From Leptotrichia massiliensis (GTDB taxonomy: Bacteria; Fusobacteriota; Fusobacteriia; Fusobacteriales; Leptotrichiaceae), in assembly GCF_900104625.1 (NCBI RefSeq), contig NZ_FNVZ01000005.1, forward strand, positions 310,001 through 374,000: DNA of 64,000 bases, written 5' to 3'. A model generated the notes under the pieces. The model had not been told where the DNA came from. It searched no databases and saw only the letters and a program-made list of their open reading frames with translations. The position numbers were made by a program, and so were the translations under genes. Every line of letters begins with the position of its first letter. The stretch's first letter is position 1. Positions 16,557 to 25,514 of this stretch are shown here, one piece after another.

Positions 16557-17510
16557 ATGGATTCAAATAAAATAAAAGGACTGGAACTTTCTAAAAAATA
16601 TTTTGAAAAAGTTTATCTTCCAGTTATAAAAAGTGAATTTCCAGAAGTTTTTGAAAAAATGGCGGCTGGACTTGCGGGGGAAGGTTCGGAGTGTTTTGGG
16701 TTTGATGATGAGATTTCACAGGATCATGATTTTGGGCCGTCCTGCTGTATTTGGCTAAGTTCAGAAGATTATGAAAAATATGGACTAAATTTGCAAAAAA
16801 GGCTTAATGAATTGCCAAAGGAATTTTTGGGATTTAGAGCATTGAATGTGAGCGAGTTTGGAGATGGACGGCGTGGTATCCTTAATATGGAAGACTGGTT
16901 TTTCAAGTTTTTGGGAGATGTAAAGGCACCTGATAATTTGTATGATTGGCGATTAATCCCAGAAGAATTGCTAGCAACGGCGGTTAATGGAGAAATTTTT
17001 ATGGATAATTCAGGACAATTTACAAAAATTAGAAATGATTTAGAAAAATATTTTCCAGAAGATATACGGCTTAACAAAATTGCCACAAGATGTATGAAAA
17101 TGGCACAATCTGGGCAGTATAACTATTTACGGTGCATGAAAAGGAATGAAATTGTGGCAGCAAGGCTTGCGGAAACTGAGTTTATAAATGAGGCGATACA
17201 TATGATTTTTTTATTAAATAAAAAATATAAACTTTTTTACAAATGGATGCCAAGAGCTTTAAAAAATTTGAAAATTTTGGGAGAAAAAACTTATTTTCTA
17301 ACTGAAGAACTGGTAAAATTGCCAACTGGTGCGATTAATCGAAAATTTCAAATTATTGAAGAAATAAGTGCCGATGTAATTTCGGAAATGAAAAATCAAG
17401 ATATTGTTCCAAGACAATTAACAAGTGACTTTTTACAGGATTATGGACTTTTTGTGCAAAATAAAATAGAAGATGAGAAATTAAGAAACTGGAATCCTGC
17501 CATGGATTAA
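16557..17510 (+). CDS. DUF4037-type nucleotidyltransferase-like protein
   Basis: About 317 residues. The N-terminal part GEGSECFGFDDEISQDHDFG gives GS at 43-44 and Asp56-x-Asp58, the hallmark spacing of the pol-beta nucleotidyltransferase fold. The phrase DDEISQDHD is the one I associate with DUF4037. Later LYDWRLIPEELLATAVNGEIF and a helical C-terminus follow. The ATG at 16557 is chosen since AAGGAG lies at 16546-16551; an ATG at 16539 touching the TPR stop would include that site. Its tight coupling to the TPR gene and to DUF4125 suggests a common process. Possible activities include nucleotide transfer to a protein or small molecule, but none is shown. Confidence 0.85.
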   Translation: MDSNKIKGLELSKKYFEKVYLPVIKSEFPEVFEKMAAGLAGEGSECFGFDDEISQDHDFGPSCCIWLSSEDYEKYGLNLQKRLNELPKEFLGFRALNVSEFGDGRRGILNMEDWFFKFLGDVKAPDNLYDWRLIPEELLATAVNGEIFMDNSGQFTKIRNDLEKYFPEDIRLNKIATRCMKMAQSGQYNYLRCMKRNEIVAARLAETEFINEAIHMIFLLNKKYKLFYKWMPRALKNLKILGEKTYFLTEELVKLPTGAINRKFQIIEEISADVISEMKNQDIVPRQLTSDFLQDYGLFVQNKIEDEKLRNWNPAMD

Positions 17511-17577
17511 AATATAAAATTTAAAAAACAATCAACAAAATTAAAGAATATTGGATTTTAAAATAGGAGAATCGAAA

Positions 17578-18201
17578 ATGGAAAGAGAAATTAGCAAAAA
17601 AGAAAGTTTTATTAGACAAATTTTAAAAAGGGAATGGGAATTTTTTCAAAATGTGCATCATACGGAAGGAAGAGCAGAATGTCAGGATAATCCTCAGGAA
17701 TTTGAGATTATGAGAAGAAGCCAATGGGAAACATTGCCTGATGAAATTTTGGAAAGTTATCTGGAAGACTTGATTTTAGCAAAACATCGTGGTGAAAACA
17801 TTGTTCAGGACAAATATGCCAGAATGATGAAATACAGCGTTCCAAAAGAATACGAGATAATCAAGGATTATTTGCCTGAAATCTCGCCCAAAAAAGAAGA
17901 GCTGGTACAAAAAATAGTAGAAATTTATTTGCATTGGGAAGAAGAAATAATACAAAAGTATCCAAAAGTTACAGCAAAAGGGCGACCGCTTCATTCTGAA
18001 TTTGACACACCAAATCATACTTCAATTGAAACTTATTTAAAAGGTGAGTTGTCTTCATATTCAGTGAAAACATTGAAATTATATTACGAGTATATCCAAA
18101 GTTGTGTTACAAATAATGTAAACTTGGCAGAAAATAATTTGGAAAACATTGTACTGGAAAAAGGGTATAAGACGATTGATGAAGCAGAGAAAAGTTTATA
18201 A
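17578..18201 (+). CDS. DUF4125 family protein
   Basis: 207 residues matching the DUF4125 pattern as I know it: FFQNVHHTEGRAECQDNPQE, FEIMRRSQWETLP, ESYLEDLILAKHRGENIVQD, KYARMMKYSVPKEY, a long helical middle, then GRPLHSEFDTPNHTSIETY with KGELSSYSVKTLKLYYEY. The conserved Cys in AECQD, the Arg/Met run and HTSIETY look like an active or binding site, but no activity is known to me. The ATG at 17578 has AGGAGA before it; an upstream TTG at 17551 does not. Soluble, cytoplasmic. Third gene of the TPR/DUF4037 cassette. Confidence 0.85.
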   Translation: MEREISKKESFIRQILKREWEFFQNVHHTEGRAECQDNPQEFEIMRRSQWETLPDEILESYLEDLILAKHRGENIVQDKYARMMKYSVPKEYEIIKDYLPEISPKKEELVQKIVEIYLHWEEEIIQKYPKVTAKGRPLHSEFDTPNHTSIETYLKGELSSYSVKTLKLYYEYIQSCVTNNVNLAENNLENIVLEKGYKTIDEAEKSL

Positions 18202-18267
18202 AATTTGGAACATAAAGTTGTTTAAAAAATGGAGAATAATTATTTAGTTAAGGAAAAGGGGAAATTT

Positions 18268-18876
18268 ATGAAAGCTGTGTCAGTAAAAGGAATTGTGAGT
18301 GTAAATGGGAATTTTTTATTGAGGTAGAATGAAAGGAACGAATATGAACTGCTGGGAGGAAAGCTGGAAAAAAGTGATAGTGATTTGGAAAGCAGATTAA
18401 AACAAGAGTTTTTGGAAGAATCAGAAATAAAAGTGGATGTGGAAAAAGGATTGGAACCTTGTTTTTTAAGTGTGAATAATAAAAAAATATTGATTGTTCC
18501 TTATATTTGTAAGATAAAATTTATTCCAGATATTTTGTTTGATGAAGATGGCGGAAAATTATTTTGGATAAACAAAGCAGAATTGGAAAATTTAAATATG
18601 CCAACAAGTTATCTTGATTCAATTAATCAGGTTTCTCCAAGAGATTCGGAAATAAAAATAAATGGAATAAAACATTTTTATGAAGATTATCAGTTTTCCA
18701 TTTTTGTCAGAATTTTAAATCAAAATTGTGAAGTGATAGAAATAGTAGAAGTTGAAAATCAAATACTTTTTGAGATAAAACAAAAATATGAAATTAAAAA
18801 AAATAGTAAATTAGTATTTAATAATTGTATTGTAGAAGGAAACAATCTGTATATTGATTATAGTTATGAGATATAA
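18268..18876 (+). pseudogene. Nudix hydrolase gene interrupted by an amber codon
   Basis: A frame from ATG 18268 (preceded by AAAAGGGG) to TAA 18876 reads as one Nudix protein: MKAVSVKGIVSVNGNFLLR, then TAG at 18325-18327, then NERNEYELLGGKLEKSDSD and SRLKQEFLEESEI. The last two pieces are a Nudix box with the EFLEE core, though the usual Arg of REUXEE is Gln and the following Gly is Ser. The stop removes the first beta strand from the rest, and the part after it has no ATG with a ribosome binding site until far inside. The C-terminal part is intact. Read as a recent pseudogene, or possibly a suppressed stop. It follows DUF4125 by 66 bases and may once have belonged to that cassette. Confidence 0.75.
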
Positions 18877-18946
18877 AATTGTGGAAAAAGTTTCTTATTC
18901 ATCGAATGAGGAATTTTTTTGTAAATATATTTTAAAAAGAAATAAT

Positions 18947-18974
18947 TTGATTTTTTCAAAAAATGATGTATAAT
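18947..18974 (+). promoter_or_regulatory. Promoter of the pseudopilin-comEC unit
   Basis: TTGATT (18947-18952), 16 bases, TATAAT (18969-18974), about 55 bases upstream of the start at 19030. Confidence 0.6.
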
Positions 18975-19029
18975 AATATTAATTAAAAATTAAATTTTAT
19001 ATAAAAATAATTTTTTAAAAGGGGGAAAA

Positions 19030-19575
19030 ATGAGAATAAAGGGGAATAACAATGGTTTTACACTCATTGAGGTTTTGTTATACATTTCAATTATGGCAGT
19101 TTTGTTTACGGTGGTTTCTGTGAATTTGCAGAAACAGAGGCAGAATCAGGAGTTTGCAATTCAAAAGAGAAATATCAGCCAGTTTATTAGAAAAATTCAG
19201 CAGTATGCACAGCACAACAGGAAGGAATATGTGCTGGATTTTAAAATATCTGAAAAGATAGCTTATTTTTTGGATGAGAAAAATGGGCAGAAGGATATTA
19301 TCGATAAAATGGAGATTTCTAACAGCTTATCTTATATGACAAATAATTCTAATAAAAATGCTGATTTTAGAAGACGTACCACAAATGAAGGGAATTTTGA
19401 AAAAGGATTTTCCGTTTATTTGCTGGATAAAAAGGGAGAAAAAATTTATTACAGGATTTCTACAAACACAATAAATGCGGCGAAATATCCGATTATAAGT
19501 ATTTACAGGGCTAAAAAGCCAATTAATCTTTCGGATGACTATTCAAAGGCTAACTTGTGGGAGGAGGAAATTTAA
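19030..19575 (+). CDS. Type IV pilin-like protein (prepilin)
   Basis: 181 residues starting with a short basic leader and the prepilin peptidase site GFTLIEVLLYISIMAVLFTV: cleavage is before Phe, the mature residue 5 is Glu, and a 20-residue hydrophobic helix follows. The rest is a globular domain with no cysteines of note. Such proteins build competence pseudopili or type II secretion filaments. Because the next gene, starting right after its stop, encodes ComEC, a role in DNA uptake is likely. The other pilus assembly genes are not in this window. GGGGGA precedes the ATG. Confidence 0.85.
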   Translation: MRIKGNNNGFTLIEVLLYISIMAVLFTVVSVNLQKQRQNQEFAIQKRNISQFIRKIQQYAQHNRKEYVLDFKISEKIAYFLDEKNGQKDIIDKMEISNSLSYMTNNSNKNADFRRRTTNEGNFEKGFSVYLLDKKGEKIYYRISTNTINAAKYPIISIYRAKKPINLSDDYSKANLWEEEI

Positions 19576-21183
19576 ATGAAAAATGGGGGAAATGTTGAGA
19601 ATAATACAGCAACTAGACAAAACAGTAAAAAAAGAGATTTTGAGAATATAAGATTTCGTAAAATTGTGAAAAAAACGAATAGAAAAGAAAATTTTAAAAA
19701 TTATGGGAATACAAAAATAAATAAAAATAGCGGAAGTAATGAAACTCAAGAAAATGTAACTAAATTTGAAAATAAGGAATTTGACAAATATATTTTGGAA
19801 ATGCAGAAATTCAGAGAAAAAGAAGCTAGAAAAAAGTATATAAAATCTGAACTTTCACGCAGGAAACAAAATTTAGTAAGGTTTTTTAATATAGAAATAG
19901 GAATTGAAGAAGTGAAAAGAACTTGGCAATTTGGGATTTTAATTTTGGTAGGAATTTTTTTGTTTGTGTTTTATCTGAATTTTGTTACTTTTAAGGGGGA
20001 ACTTTCTGGTGAAAAGACTCTTTATGTGAAAATTGACGGAAATCGTGGAAGTGTTTTGAAGGTTAATAACAAATATTTGAAAAGTCAAGCGAGCATTGAA
20101 AATAAGAAGGGGCTTGAATATGGATTTTATCTTATGCGGTACAAAATTAGAAAAGTTGTAAATAAAAATGGCAATATTAAGCTTGAAGGGAAAGTATTAG
20201 GATATAAAGAATCACGATTAAATGAAGTTCGTAAATATATTTTGGAGATTTTTGATAATTTGTTTATAACAGAAGAAAATTTGTATGCTTTTTCACGTGC
20301 TGCAGTTTTGGGAGAAAAGGCAGAGGTTTCTAAGGATATGAAGGATAAGTTTAAATATACAGGACTGGCTCATTTGATTGTAATTTCTGGAACTCATATT
20401 AGTCTTGTTGTTATTGGAATTGTGAAAATTTTGGACGGGCTGTTGCTAGGGTACAGGTTTAAGTATTTGATGGCACTTGTGGCACTTACTTTTTACTGTG
20501 CATTAATTGGATTCTCGCCAGGAATTTTGCGTGCCTATATTATGGGAGCAATGATGATTTTGGCAAGGATTTTATTTGAGCAGGAAGACAGTAAAAAATC
20601 TCTTTTGGTGTCATTTATTGTTATAATTGTGCTAAATCCATATTCACTTTTTGATATTTCTATGCAACTTTCATATGCAGCTGTTATAGCAATAATTTTT
20701 GTCAATCCTGAATTTAAGAAATTTTATGAAAAAAAGATTTTGGATAAAATAAAAAACGAAGTATTGAAAAATACTGTAGATTTGATATTTTTAAGTTTAA
20801 CAATACAAATTACGAGTATTCCTTTATTTTTGTATTATTTTGAAAAACTGCCATTATTTTCATTTTTACTAAACATTGTGGGAATACCGATTGGAACTGT
20901 TGTTATACAATGTTTATTTTTTGCAGTGCTTTTAAATATTTTTAAATTATCTTTATTTAATGGAATAGTAGTTTTTATTACAGAAGTTATTTTTAAGGCT
21001 TTTGAAGGATTCATTTACGCTGGAAGCAAAATTCCACTTTTACAAATTAGTATCAATGGAAAAGTACCGTTGTGGACGGTTTTTGCATATTATGGAATGT
21101 TATTTTTTATAACATTTTTTGTAATGCCGTTGTTTACTGTAAAAATTGATATGTATTCAAGTTCTTTTAATACTAAGCAATAA
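19576..21183 (+). CDS. comEC: ComEC/Rec2-type DNA uptake channel, no metallo-beta-lactamase domain
   Basis: 535-residue membrane protein. After a charged N-terminus of about 110 residues (coiled, KEARKKYIKSELSRRKQ) comes one transmembrane segment, a periplasmic DUF4131-like region (VKIDGNRGSVLKV, LEGKVLGYKESRLNEV), then the Competence domain with the signature GLAHLIVISGTHISLVVIG and GFSPGILRAYIMGAMM across many hydrophobic segments. It ends about 30 residues after the last helix, so the C-terminal metallo-beta-lactamase domain found in Bacillus ComEC is absent. It begins at the base after the pseudopilin stop, with GGAGGA inside that gene, so translation is coupled. Predicted to carry single-stranded DNA across the inner membrane. 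Confidence 0.9.
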   Translation: MKNGGNVENNTATRQNSKKRDFENIRFRKIVKKTNRKENFKNYGNTKINKNSGSNETQENVTKFENKEFDKYILEMQKFREKEARKKYIKSELSRRKQNLVRFFNIEIGIEEVKRTWQFGILILVGIFLFVFYLNFVTFKGELSGEKTLYVKIDGNRGSVLKVNNKYLKSQASIENKKGLEYGFYLMRYKIRKVVNKNGNIKLEGKVLGYKESRLNEVRKYILEIFDNLFITEENLYAFSRAAVLGEKAEVSKDMKDKFKYTGLAHLIVISGTHISLVVIGIVKILDGLLLGYRFKYLMALVALTFYCALIGFSPGILRAYIMGAMMILARILFEQEDSKKSLLVSFIVIIVLNPYSLFDISMQLSYAAVIAIIFVNPEFKKFYEKKILDKIKNEVLKNTVDLIFLSLTIQITSIPLFLYYFEKLPLFSFLLNIVGIPIGTVVIQCLFFAVLLNIFKLSLFNGIVVFITEVIFKAFEGFIYAGSKIPLLQISINGKVPLWTVFAYYGMLFFITFFVMPLFTVKIDMYSSSFNTKQ

Positions 21184-21270
21184 AATAATTATAGAAATAG
21201 ATTTGAGAATGTTATTAGCAGTATAAATGAAAATTATGATAATAAACATATTTTATAAGTTCCTGTTTCG

Positions 21271-21279
21271 TGGTATAAT
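21271..21279 (+). promoter_or_regulatory. Extended -10 promoter of the YjdM-like gene
   Basis: TGG followed by TATAAT (21274-21279), 45 bases before the ATG at 21324. No clear -35 box. Confidence 0.5.
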
Positions 21280-21323
21280 GATATGATAAAAAAATAATAA
21301 AATTTGAAAGGGAGAGATAGAAT

Positions 21324-21659
21324 ATGAGTTTACCAAATTGTCCAAAATGCGGATCAGTATATGTTTATGAGGATGGAAATATGCTGGTTTGCCCAGAATG
21401 CTTTTATGAATGGGCTGAAAATGGGGAAGAAAGCAGTGAGGAAAATGTTGTAAAAGATTCAAACGGAAATATTTTGCAGGATGGAGACAGCGTTACAATT
21501 ATTAAGGATTTGAAAGTAAAAGGTGCATCATCAGACTTGAAGAGAGGGACAAAAGTTAAAAATATAAGATTAATTGACGATGGGATTCATAACATTGATT
21601 GTAAAATAGATGGTTTTGGTGCAATGAAACTGAAATCGGAATTTGTTAAAAAAATATAA
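21324..21659 (+). CDS. Zinc-ribbon protein of the YjdM (PhnA) family
   Basis: 111 residues. The N-terminus is a zinc ribbon CPKCGS...CPECFYEW (Cys7, Cys10, Cys26, Cys29 by count). The remainder is the YjdM/PhnA domain: [38 protein letters not shown] and [16 protein letters not shown]. The family is often annotated as alkylphosphonate utilisation protein, but no phosphonate genes are near and the biochemical role is not established. GGGAGAG precedes the ATG. Single gene, followed by 660 bases holding repeat locus B. Confidence 0.9.
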   Translation: MSLPNCPKCGSVYVYEDGNMLVCPECFYEWAENGEESSEENVVKDSNGNILQDGDSVTIIKDLKVKGASSDLKRGTKVKNIRLIDDGIHNIDCKIDGFGAMKLKSEFVKKI

Positions 21660-21765
21660 AAAATAGATTTTTTAATAAATTACTTTATAAGTTTTTTCTT
21701 TAAATATTCAACAAAGTAATTTTCATAAGTTTAGATTATTTTAGTTTTTTTATTTTATGTTTATT

Positions 21766-22141
21766 TAAGCAGGGAGATCAGACGCCATCTCCCTGCACCC
21801 ACGCTTAACGCAAAACTTTCTTATAAAAGAAAAATAGAACTCGCTTTTGAATTTATATTATTCTAATACAAACAACTTTGTACAACTTAAAATTGTTCCA
21901 AAAGCTCAAACAGCTATTTTTCTTCTAACGAAATTTTGCTTATTAAAGTTTTTACAGATTATTTTGAATAATTATAATTTCCTAATCAAAATAATTGTTA
22001 TAATTAAATTAAAAATACTTAGACAAGCTGGGATTGGTGCGTAGCACTTTTGCCTATATCTAAAAATATTGTAATTTGAAGAAATTAAAATAACTAATAT
22101 TGCGAAATAAAAGAGGATGGTGTCTGCTCCCTTTTATGTAT
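21766..22141. repeat. Inverted pair of structured intergenic repeats (locus B)
   Basis: The left unit is in minus orientation. Its hairpin has stem GCAGGGAGAT/ATCTCCCTGC (21769-21778, 21787-21796) with an 8-base loop that reads GGCGTCTG on the minus strand. A helix AAGAAAAATAG (21827-21837) / CTATTTTTCTT (21914-21924) and an inner GCTTTTG/CAAAAGC pair follow. This unit is nearly the reverse complement of the right unit of locus C. The right unit (about 21960-22141, plus orientation) has AGACAAGCTGGGATTGGTGC at 22021-22040 and a weaker hairpin ATAAAAG...CTTTTAT (22107-22137) with loop GGTGTCTG. It fills the gap between the YjdM-like gene and era. No coding potential. Confidence 0.8.
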
Positions 22142-22319
22142 AAAAAAATATATATAAATTATAGAAAAAATATTTATTAACAACAAATTATTTTATCCAA
22201 AAAAACTGTTATTTAGATAAAAATTACTTAGTTAAACATTTAAGAATTGAATTTATAACATAAATTGTTAAATAAATTTATTATCATAATTAAATTAAAA
22301 AAATAGAATTGGAGAAAGA

Positions 22320-23201
22320 ATGAAGTCAGGATTTATAACAATTGTTGGGCGTCCAAATGTTGGGAAGTCCACGCTTATGAATAAGCTTGTGAAAGAAAAA
22401 GTTGCGATTGTGTCGGATAAGGCTGGGACGACTAGAGATCAGATAAAGGGAATTGTAAATATTAATGAAGATCAGTTTATATTTGTGGATACGCCAGGGA
22501 TTCACAAACCTAAACATTTGCTTGGGGAACACATGACTAATGTGGCACTAGAAGCACTAGAAAATGTTGATTTGATAATGTTTATGCTGGATGGGACACA
22601 GGAAATTTCAACTGGGGATATGTTTGTTAATGAAAATGTGAGAAGTGTAAAGACACCAATTGTACTTGTTATTAACAAAATTGATAAAATGTCGGATGAG
22701 GAAATTGAGGAAAAGAAAAAGGAAATTCGTGAAAAATTGGGAGAATTTGATGAGATAATAACTCTTACGGCGGAATATGCGATTGGGATTCATAAAATAT
22801 TTGAAGTTGCTGAGAAATATTTGTCAAATGATGTATGGTTTTATCCAGAAGATTACTATACAGATTTGCCAGTAAATAAAATCGTTGTGGAAACAGTCAG
22901 AGAGAAAATTTTACATCATACAAAAGATGAAATTCCACATAGCGTGGCTGTGGAAATTATTAATGTGGAAACAAAGCCTGCGATTAGGAAATATGATATA
23001 AATATTTATGTTGAAAGAGATAGCCAAAAAGGAATTATTATTGGAAAAGATGGAACTATGCTTAAGAAAATTGGGATAGAGGCTAGACGTGAGATTGAGC
23101 ATTTAATTGATTTGAAGGTTAATTTAAAATTGTGGGTAAAAGTTAAGAAAAAATGGAGAAAGAATAAGAAATTTCTTGATGAAATGGGTTATGGGAAATA
23201 A
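22320..23201 (+). CDS. era: GTPase Era
   Basis: 293-residue GTPase needed for maturation and assembly of the 30S subunit, binding the 3' end of 16S rRNA. The G domain shows G1 GRPNVGKST (residues 10-18), switch-region KAGTTRDQ, G3 DTPGIHKPKH and G4 NKIDK. The C-terminal KH domain has EIINVETKPAIRKYDINIYV and IIGKDGTMLKKIGIEARREI, the RNA-binding GXXG loop being GKDG. AGAAAGAA precedes the ATG weakly. It stands alone between repeat locus B and uvrB; the usual neighbours (ybeY, dgkA, recO) are absent. Confidence 0.96.
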   Translation: MKSGFITIVGRPNVGKSTLMNKLVKEKVAIVSDKAGTTRDQIKGIVNINEDQFIFVDTPGIHKPKHLLGEHMTNVALEALENVDLIMFMLDGTQEISTGDMFVNENVRSVKTPIVLVINKIDKMSDEEIEEKKKEIREKLGEFDEIITLTAEYAIGIHKIFEVAEKYLSNDVWFYPEDYYTDLPVNKIVVETVREKILHHTKDEIPHSVAVEIINVETKPAIRKYDINIYVERDSQKGIIIGKDGTMLKKIGIEARREIEHLIDLKVNLKLWVKVKKKWRKNKKFLDEMGYGK

Positions 23202-23528
23202 TTTTATTTTTAGGTTATATTAAATAATTATAAAAATTGAATAATAACAATCTTTATATTAAACCCTATTTAAAAATAGGAATAAATTTTTATAATAAGG
23301 TTGTTTGATAGCTAATTCATAATCATTCAACTAAATTGCTTTTTATCCTTTGTTAGAAAAGATTGTAATAAATTCGTTATTTAAATGGGGGTTAGTATTA
23401 CTATAGCAGGGGTTTGTCAGAAAATAATAAAAAATAAAAAAATAAAAAATGAAAAATTGTATTATTTGAAAGTTTATAAACTTTTATAAATAACCAAAAG
23501 ATTTGTATTGAAAGGAAGAAAAATAGAG

Positions 23529-25502
23529 ATGGATTTTAAGATACATTCAAAATTTAAGCCTACTGGAGACCAGCCTCAGGCTATTAAAAAGATTGTGGAA
23601 AACTTGGAAGATGGGATTACAGATCAGATTTTGCTTGGGGTTACGGGATCGGGAAAGACATTTACAGTTGCGAATGTTATTGAGAAAATAAATCGTCCAG
23701 CTTTGATAATGGCACCAAATAAGACGCTTGCAGCACAGCTTTACAATGAATACAAGCAGTTTTTTCCTGAAAATGCTGTTGAATATTTTGTGTCTTATTA
23801 CGATTATTACCAGCCTGAAGCGTATATTATGCAGACTGACACGTATATTGAAAAGGACTCTTCAATTAATGATGAAATCGATAAATTACGGCATGCGGCG
23901 ACAGCGGCACTTTTGAACAGAAGAGATGTTATTATTGTGGCTTCCGTTTCGGCAATTTATGGATTGGGGTCGCCAGAGGCATATAAAAAGAGATCGATTC
24001 CGATTGATGTGGAAACAGGGTTTGAAAGAAATGAGCTTATAAAAAGGCTGATTTCACTTAGATATGAGAGAAATGACATTGCATTTGAGCGTGGAAAATT
24101 CCGTGTGAAAGGTGATATTCTTGATTTACATCCATCTTATCAAGATACAGGATACCGTTTTGAATTTTTTGGAGATGATTTGGAAAGCATTTCAGAGATT
24201 AATACGCTTACTGGACAGAAAATTAGAAATATAAAAAGAATCACAATAATGCCTGCGACTCACTATTTGACAAATGAAGATACAAAAGTGATGTTTGAGT
24301 CAATAAAAAAGGAAATGGAAGAAAGAGTGCATTTTTTCCAAAAAGAAGGAAAACTGCTGGAAGCACAGAGAATTGAGCAAAGGACAAAGTATGATTTGGA
24401 AATGATTGAGGAAATTGGTTATTGTAAAGGTGTGGAAAACTATTCTAGATATTTGACAGGAAAGAGTGAAGGAGAAGCACCTGATACGTTAATTGACTAT
24501 TTTCCAGAGGATTTAGTTGTATTTCTGGATGAGTCGCACATTTCAGTTCCTCAGATAAATGGGATGTATAAGGGAGATAGAGCAAGAAAGCAGTCTTTAA
24601 TTAACAATGGATTCAGGCTTCCAAGTGCTTATGATAACCGTCCGTTGAAATTTGAGGAATTTTTTGAAAAAGTTCCGCAAGCTGTGTATATTTCAGCCAC
24701 TCCAAGCGATTACGAGCTGGAACATTCAAATGGTGAAGTTGTAGAGCAACTTGTCCGTCCAACAGGAATTGTAGAGCCAAGTATCGACATTCGTGAAACA
24801 AAAAATCAAATTGACGACTTGATGGATGAAATAAAAACAAGAACAGCAAGAAAAGAACGAATTTTAGTTACAACTTTGACAAAAAAAATGGCAGAAGAAC
24901 TGACAGATTACTATTTGGAATACGGAATAAAAGTAAAATATATGCACTCTGACATTGACACGCTAGAAAGAACAGAGATAATAAGAGGCTTGAGAAAAGG
25001 TGAATTTGATGTTCTGGTTGGAATAAACTTGCTGCGGGAAGGGCTGGATATTCCAGAAGTCTCATTAGTGGCAATATTGGAAGCAGACAAGGAAGGATAT
25101 TTGCGTTCCAGAAGATCTTTAATTCAGACAATGGGACGTGCCGCAAGAAACGTAGAAGGACACGTTATCCTATATGCCGACAGAATAACAGGCTCTATGC
25201 AGGAAGCCATTGACGAAGTAAACAGACGGCGTGAAGTTCAGGAAAAATACAACTTGGAAAACAACATTAATCCAAAATCAATCGTAAGAGAAATCGCAGA
25301 GTCAATCGTAGACTATGAAATTGAAAAAGAAAATGAAGCAAACAAAGCAATTAAACAGTATAAGAGCGAAAAAGACATGGAAAAAGAAATTAAGAAACTC
25401 GATAAGCAAATTAAGAAATTGGCTGAAGAGCTTAATTTTGAAGAAGCTATTAAGTTGAGGGATAAAATGAATGAATTGAAAAAGTTGTTAATTGAACTGT
25501 AA
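23529..25502 (+). CDS. uvrB: Excinuclease ABC subunit B
   Basis: 657-residue UvrB, the damage-verifying helicase of nucleotide excision repair. Walker A is GVTGSGKTFT near residue 39, the beta-hairpin that pries open DNA is in SYYDYYQPEAYIMQTDTYIE, Walker B DEXH-type is VFLDESHISVPQ, the helicase C region has GINLLREGLDIPEVSLVAIL and QTMGRAARN, and the C-terminal UVR motif (LAEELNFEEAIKLRDKMNEL) binds UvrC. The ATG at 23529 follows AAAGGAAG; an upstream in-frame TTG at 23508 is not preferred. The 327-base gap before it (23202-23528) is AT-rich with a few short inverted repeats and no gene. uvrA and uvrC are not in the window. Confidence 0.97.
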   Translation: MDFKIHSKFKPTGDQPQAIKKIVENLEDGITDQILLGVTGSGKTFTVANVIEKINRPALIMAPNKTLAAQLYNEYKQFFPENAVEYFVSYYDYYQPEAYIMQTDTYIEKDSSINDEIDKLRHAATAALLNRRDVIIVASVSAIYGLGSPEAYKKRSIPIDVETGFERNELIKRLISLRYERNDIAFERGKFRVKGDILDLHPSYQDTGYRFEFFGDDLESISEINTLTGQKIRNIKRITIMPATHYLTNEDTKVMFESIKKEMEERVHFFQKEGKLLEAQRIEQRTKYDLEMIEEIGYCKGVENYSRYLTGKSEGEAPDTLIDYFPEDLVVFLDESHISVPQINGMYKGDRARKQSLINNGFRLPSAYDNRPLKFEEFFEKVPQAVYISATPSDYELEHSNGEVVEQLVRPTGIVEPSIDIRETKNQIDDLMDEIKTRTARKERILVTTLTKKMAEELTDYYLEYGIKVKYMHSDIDTLERTEIIRGLRKGEFDVLVGINLLREGLDIPEVSLVAILEADKEGYLRSRRSLIQTMGRAARNVEGHVILYADRITGSMQEAIDEVNRRREVQEKYNLENNINPKSIVREIAESIVDYEIEKENEANKAIKQYKSEKDMEKEIKKLDKQIKKLAEELNFEEAIKLRDKMNELKKLLIEL

Positions 25503-25514
25503 TTTTTTCTTTAT

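Noticed and set aside
21769-21796. GC-rich hairpin after the YjdM-like gene as a terminator
   Set aside because: No T-run follows on either strand and the same hairpin plan recurs at other loci inside the repeat family.
23202-23528. Possible repeat copy before uvrB (GGGGGTTAGTATTAC and CCCTATTTAAAAATAGG)
   Set aside because: Only short inverted repeats; it has neither the CTGTYTGA loop nor the terminal hairpin of the family.
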